A DNA stretch of 64,000 nt. Source: Ruminococcus flavefaciens AE3010 (GTDB lineage Bacteria; Bacillota; Clostridia; Oscillospirales; Ruminococcaceae). Positions within the stretch are counted from its first letter, which is position 1, and the number at the start of each line of letters is the position of its first letter. The DNA is taken from assembly GCF_000526795.1 (NCBI RefSeq), contig NZ_JAGT01000001.1, positions 2,144,001-2,208,000 of the forward strand, read 5' to 3'. The notes under the pieces were generated by a model that saw only the letters and a list, made by a program, of their open reading frames with translations, made no database searches and was not told the DNA's origin. Position numbers and translations under genes: made by a program. Positions 60,746 to 64,000 of the stretch are shown in pieces.

Positions 60746-60767
60746 CTTGATTTCAAGTATGATTCAC

Positions 60768-60902
60768 GGGCGGATAATATCCGCCCCTACATAGTTTCAC
60801 GTTATTTATTGCGTTATTGGCGGGCGGCAGAACTCCCAACAGGAGCCGCGACCCTCTGTCCTTCGGACATCTCCCTGTACTACAGGGAGTCACCGCCCCT
60901 AC
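60768..60902. repeat. Block of palindromic repeats
   Basis: Begins with GGGCGGATAATATCCGCCC (60768-60786) plus CCTACA, then GGCGGGCGGCAGAACTCCCAA, GTCCTTCGGAC, a CCCTGTACTACAGGG stem and ACCGCCCCTACT. Fills the gap before the minus-strand glycan cluster. Confidence 0.65.
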
Positions 60903-60916
60903 TTAGGTCTTAGGTC

Positions 60917-61843
60917 TTAGTTCTTAGCTCTAACAGTTCCGGCATAAATCCTGCCGATGATGAATGCAGCTACGTCCGCAAACACCGAGCCTATACGCAT
61001 TACCAGCACGAACAGCACTATCCTGTCCGCAAAGCTGTCTCCGCATACAAAGAGCATTACTCCCTCACGGATACCGATGCCTCCCGGAGCTCCGGGCGTA
61101 ACAAAGCCGATTATCCAAGCAAAGAGAAAAGCTCCCGTCAGCGCCACGAGCTCTCCCGTGTCTGCCTGCGGCACTATCAGCGCCAGACAACCCATGTACA
61201 TAGCCGCGGATACTGCGTTCTGGAGCAGATAATAGAATGCTCCCCGCAGCAGCATGGAACGGTTCTCTTTAGCGAAAGCTTTGGAGTACCGCGAGAGGTA
61301 CGCCTTGAACTTGTCGCGGAATTTGAGCCTTACTGCCAGTATGAGCAATATGAGCAGGACTATTCCCACCGCGCCCACTATGAGCAGGTTCTTTCCGTAC
61401 TTCGACATAAGCTCCGCTATGCGTCCGCCCAGCATTATCACGGATATGACAGCCGTCCAGAACACGCAGAACAGCACGTCCAGCACCGTGGCACAGGCTA
61501 CGTCCACATGGCTTATGTCCATATCGGCTGCAAGCTGATTGCGTCCCACGTACTGGAAAACATTTCCGGGGAGATACTTGTACAGGTTGGACTGTGTATA
61601 CACGGGCATTGCCGCCGAATAGGGTATCTTCCGTCCCGAAAGCGACCGTGTGAACACCAGCCACGGATAGCATGAGCAGATTATTATTGCAGTCTGTACT
61701 GCAAAGCAAAGCAGCAGCGCACAGACAACTCTGCCCTCGCTGAGCTGCGAGAAGCTTATATCCATATCCAGAAGCTTCTTCACCACAAAGGCAAGGGCGG
61801 CTATCATTACGATATTGCCGATTATTTTCAGCGCTTTTTTCAT
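60917..61843 (-). CDS. UPF0104 / lysylphosphatidylglycerol synthase-like membrane protein
   Basis: A 308-aa integral membrane protein with 7-8 helices. YKYLPGNVFQYVGRN and TPGAPGGIGIREGVML are the conserved motifs of this family (flippase-like part of MprF). It lacks the aminoacyl-transferase domain, so it does not make lysyl-lipid itself. Next to glycosyltransferases such proteins are thought to move or handle lipid-linked sugars. It overlaps the upstream glycosyltransferase gene by 4 nt. Confidence 0.85.
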   Translation of the reverse strand: MKKALKIIGNIVMIAALAFVVKKLLDMDISFSQLSEGRVVCALLLCFAVQTAIIICSCYPWLVFTRSLSGRKIPYSAAMPVYTQSNLYKYLPGNVFQYVGRNQLAADMDISHVDVACATVLDVLFCVFWTAVISVIMLGGRIAELMSKYGKNLLIVGAVGIVLLILLILAVRLKFRDKFKAYLSRYSKAFAKENRSMLLRGAFYYLLQNAVSAAMYMGCLALIVPQADTGELVALTGAFLFAWIIGFVTPGAPGGIGIREGVMLFVCGDSFADRIVLFVLVMRIGSVFADVAAFIIGRIYAGTVRAKN

Positions 61844-62817
61844 AGTTCACTCTTGTCCTTTATTTCCTTGATAAGCTCCGCCAGCTTCTGGGCATTTCCC
61901 ATTTCGCAGAAGTATACGCCCTCATCGCCCTCGGAGTAGAGCTCATGGTTGGCAGGATTATCGCCCAGTATCACAGGCTTACCCATAGCGCGGTAGATGT
62001 AGGTCTTGCCTGCGATAGTGCGTTTTGCTTTCATAATGCTGCCGTCGAAATGTCCTGCCAGACAGAGGTCTGCGCCTGCTATCTTCTCAGCAAGCTCCTC
62101 CTGCGGCAGCCAGTCGATATACTCGGTGATATTCTCACCTGTGCGTTTATTCTTCTTGCCGAGAGGTCCCACGAATACAAAGCGGAGACCGCTCTCATCT
62201 TTCAGCAGGTCTATGGCTTTCAGTATGACCGATACGCCCTGCAAGGGAAGTACGCTGCCGAAGTAAAGTACGGTGAAGTCCTTGTTTTTCGGGGCTTCAC
62301 GGGGATAGTATATGCTGCTGTCGGCTTCCAGATACAGAACGATCATCTTCTCCACAGGGAAACCGAACTCCTTGCAGAAGTATCTGCCGTGAGCCTTTGT
62401 ATCGCATACTGCAAGGTCGGCAGCTGCAAGAGTGCGCCTGTCGATGAGTTTGAGGATATGTCCAATAAGACCGTTCCTGCGGAATATCTTCCTGTCAAAG
62501 CAGAGGGTATCGTACATGGATATGAAAAAGTCCTCAACGATGGGCTTTTTCCGCAGCTTTCTCCCGAAAAGGGGTATCACCAGCTGAGGTGCAAAGCCTA
62601 TAAAGCTCATATCGTAGTTCTTCATGTCAGCCCTCAGAAGCCTGCGGTAAACGTACAGCAGGCGCTTTAAATAGCTCTTTTTGTCCGAGCTTATTACAGT
62701 GACCGTATTGCCGCCCCTGCGAAGCAGCTCTGTCTCCTGAACAAGTCTGAGGTAATCGCTGTTTTTTGTAGCGACAAAGAGTATGCGCTTACCCTTGATA
62801 TCACTCAGACTTTTCAT
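61840..62817 (-). CDS. GT-B fold glycosyltransferase
   Basis: A 325-aa enzyme with a two-lobed GT-B pattern: N-lobe start GKRILFVATKNSDYLRLVQE, C-lobe VLYFGSVLPLQGVSVILKAI and the donor-binding region GADLCLAGHF ... KTYIYRAMGKPVILGD. Most like family GT4. It would add a sugar to a lipid-linked glycan in the cytoplasm. It overlaps the GT2 gene by 17 nt and the UPF0104 gene by 4 nt, so this is one operon. Confidence 0.85.
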   Translation of the reverse strand: MKSLSDIKGKRILFVATKNSDYLRLVQETELLRRGGNTVTVISSDKKSYLKRLLYVYRRLLRADMKNYDMSFIGFAPQLVIPLFGRKLRKKPIVEDFFISMYDTLCFDRKIFRRNGLIGHILKLIDRRTLAAADLAVCDTKAHGRYFCKEFGFPVEKMIVLYLEADSSIYYPREAPKNKDFTVLYFGSVLPLQGVSVILKAIDLLKDESGLRFVFVGPLGKKNKRTGENITEYIDWLPQEELAEKIAGADLCLAGHFDGSIMKAKRTIAGKTYIYRAMGKPVILGDNPANHELYSEGDEGVYFCEMGNAQKLAELIKEIKDKSEL

Positions 62818-63775
62818 TCTTCATTTCCTCGTCGCTCTTGCCGCACTCCATTTTTCTCACTCTGTACTGAACGTCCTCAAGGAGCTTCCTGTTTGCGGAG
62901 ATAGTATCGCCAAGAAGTCCTATGGTTATGGTCTGGAAGCCCATCATAATGAGTATGGCAGTGAGGATAAGGGACTGGATATGTCCGCTGCCGTCACCCA
63001 TTGCCATAAGTATGAGGAACCTTATGCCCAGCACGCTTCCGATAAGCAGCAGTATAAAGCCGATAGTCATGAAGAATTTCAGCGGCTTGTACATTACAAA
63101 GGAACGTGTGATGACCGTTGATGAGCGCTTCATATAACGCCACATGCTTGAAAACAGGCGTGACGGACGGGTTTCGGGATTTGTCCTTATGGGGACAGAG
63201 GTCATGGCAGTCTTGTTGTTTCCTGCCTGTATTATAGTTTCAAGAGTATAGGTGTACTCGTTGACAACGTTGAGTCTCAGGGCTGCGTCACGGGAATAGG
63301 CTCTGAATCCGCTGGGAGCGTCGGGAATATCTGTGCCCGAAGCCACACGGACTACCCAGCTTCCCAGATGCTGGAACTTTTTCTTCTTCCATGAGAAATG
63401 CTCGGTCTGGTCGATAGGTCTTTCGCCTATGACTATATCAGCTTTCTGTTCAAGTATGGGGCGGACTATCTTCTCGATATCCGCACCGCAGTACTGATTG
63501 TCCGCGTCGGTATTCACGATTATATCAGCGCCCAAGTGCAGGCAGGCGTCTATTCCTGCCATAAAGCCCTTGGCAAGTCCCTTGTTGCGCTTAAAGGAAA
63601 CTATATGATGAAATCCCAGCTCCCGTGCACGGGCTGCTGTATTGTCCTTGCTTCCGTCGTTGATTATGAGGTACTCTATGGTATCTATACCGTCGATATG
63701 TCTGGGCAGGTCGTTGTAAGCCAGCTCCAGTGTCTCCTCCTCGTTATAGCACGGTATCTGAATGATAAGCTTCAT
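62801..63775 (-). CDS. GT2 family glycosyltransferase, membrane-anchored (DPM1-like)
   Basis: A 324-aa protein. The GT-A domain covers 1-230 with IPCYNEEETLELAYNDLP, LIINDGSKDNTAARARELG and the metal motif DADNQY. Two C-terminal membrane helices follow (LKFFMTIGFILLLIGSVLG and SLILTAILIMMGFQTITIGL). This is the polyprenyl-phosphate mannosyl/glucosyl transferase layout: it loads a sugar on polyprenyl phosphate for use outside the cell. GGAAATG lies upstream. It is 18 nt after the partial gene at the window end. Confidence 0.9.
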   Translation of the reverse strand: MKLIIQIPCYNEEETLELAYNDLPRHIDGIDTIEYLIINDGSKDNTAARARELGFHHIVSFKRNKGLAKGFMAGIDACLHLGADIIVNTDADNQYCGADIEKIVRPILEQKADIVIGERPIDQTEHFSWKKKKFQHLGSWVVRVASGTDIPDAPSGFRAYSRDAALRLNVVNEYTYTLETIIQAGNNKTAMTSVPIRTNPETRPSRLFSSMWRYMKRSSTVITRSFVMYKPLKFFMTIGFILLLIGSVLGIRFLILMAMGDGSGHIQSLILTAILIMMGFQTITIGLLGDTISANRKLLEDVQYRVRKMECGKSDEEMKNEKSE

Positions 63776-63793
63776 TTTTTCATTTCCTTTCTC

Positions 63794-64000
63794 TTATGTA
63801 GCAGGCGAAAAGCGCACTGACTTTACAGGCACTCCAAGCTGACGTGTATCCGCGGGATTTGCTTTGGAAGCGCTCCAGAGAGGACAGCATATGGTGAGTA
63901 TATTATCGCCGTCCTTTATCAGCTCCTCGTCAGCGCTGAAATGGAGGGGCTCGCCGTTGTTGGCAGCAGTTATGGTATCGCTGCCTATCTCCCTGCCGTT
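63794..64000 (-). CDS. 3' end of a gene (cut by window edge), probable glycan-cluster protein
   Basis: The last 68 codons of a minus-strand gene, ending TAA at 63796-63794. The peptide is a beta-rich C-terminal domain (EPLHFSADEELIKDGDNILT, CCPLWSASKAN, LGVPVKSVRFSPAT). A similar W..S...N..DTR.LG..V.S...P ending occurs in extracytoplasmic domains of some membrane glycosyltransferase-like proteins, so it may be a GT-C partner of the GT2 enzyme. The N-terminal part is outside the window. Confidence 0.6.
   Translation of the reverse strand, partial: NGREIGSDTITAANNGEPLHFSADEELIKDGDNILTICCPLWSASKANPADTRQLGVPVKSVRFSPAT

Noticed and set aside
1..64000. CRISPR array, rRNA operon or complete insertion sequence
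   Set aside because: No regularly spaced direct repeats, no rRNA-like sequence and no transposase reading frame found on either strand.

Overview
The window looks like chromosome of a fibre-degrading Ruminococcus (Oscillospiraceae, Firmicutes), closest in character to R. flavefaciens. This is inferred from gene content, not from a marker gene. Four secreted proteins carry dockerin modules (854, 806, 567 and 1300 aa), two of them are large modular xylanases, and one lipoprotein carries what reads as a ruminococcal ScaE-type cohesin. Promoters have Firmicute consensus hexamers with 17-bp spacers, RBSs are strong GGAGG types, and short palindromic repeats litter the intergenic gaps. The adjacent spoIVA and sipL-like genes also point to a spore-forming lineage.

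Layout. 1-3384: a metal/redox island with a C_GCAxxG_C_C protein (cut by the edge), an ArsR regulator and paired half-size chromate-family transporters on the minus strand. A DUF134-NifX regulator and a metallo-beta-lactamase-fold enzyme are divergent from them. 3385-4004: gene-poor, with the 3' end of a class II tRNA that looks like an integration scar. 4005-18231: dockerin proteins, a CPBP protease/XRE operon preceded by a 40-aa ORF, a flippase, a DUF4349 lipoprotein, a GH11-CBM22-CE3-dockerin xylanase, a dockerin-bearing CAP protein, a YbjN-like protein and a lipoprotein. 18254-24369: a heterodimeric ABC exporter and two more CPBP proteases. 24370-31092: a divergent pair, GH31 alpha-xylosidase and a 1300-aa CBM22-GH10-CBM22-dockerin-GH43-CBM6 enzyme. 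31093-38008: small regulators, spoIVA, sipL, a Nudix hydrolase and a DUF4317 protein. 38030-50362: cohesin lipoprotein with a ClpE-like ATPase, CvpA-like and DUF5711 proteins, truA, a YfhO protein, an ECF module and a lipoprotein. 50520-56594: rRNA methyltransferase, glmM, a papain-like-fold protein, and ruvC-ruvA-sseB-ruvB. 56922-64000: pheA-metH, a zinc ribbon protein, and a glycan-assembly cluster of two glycosyltransferases and two membrane proteins.

How it may fit together. The xylanases would cut xylan outside the cell: GH11 and GH10 cleave the backbone, CE3 removes acetyl groups, GH43 removes arabinose or xylose side groups, and CBM22/CBM6 bind substrate. Dockerins tether them to scaffoldins. 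The cytoplasmic GH31 enzyme finishes imported alpha-xylosyl oligosaccharides. The cohesin lipoprotein suggests that some dockerin partner can be held on the membrane by a lipid anchor rather than by sortase. Two further dockerin proteins are not recognisable polysaccharidases: one is a CAP domain split by four repeats, the other has an internal dockerin and a KPVIYLYP domain. They are the most novel candidates here, with the cohesin lipoprotein.
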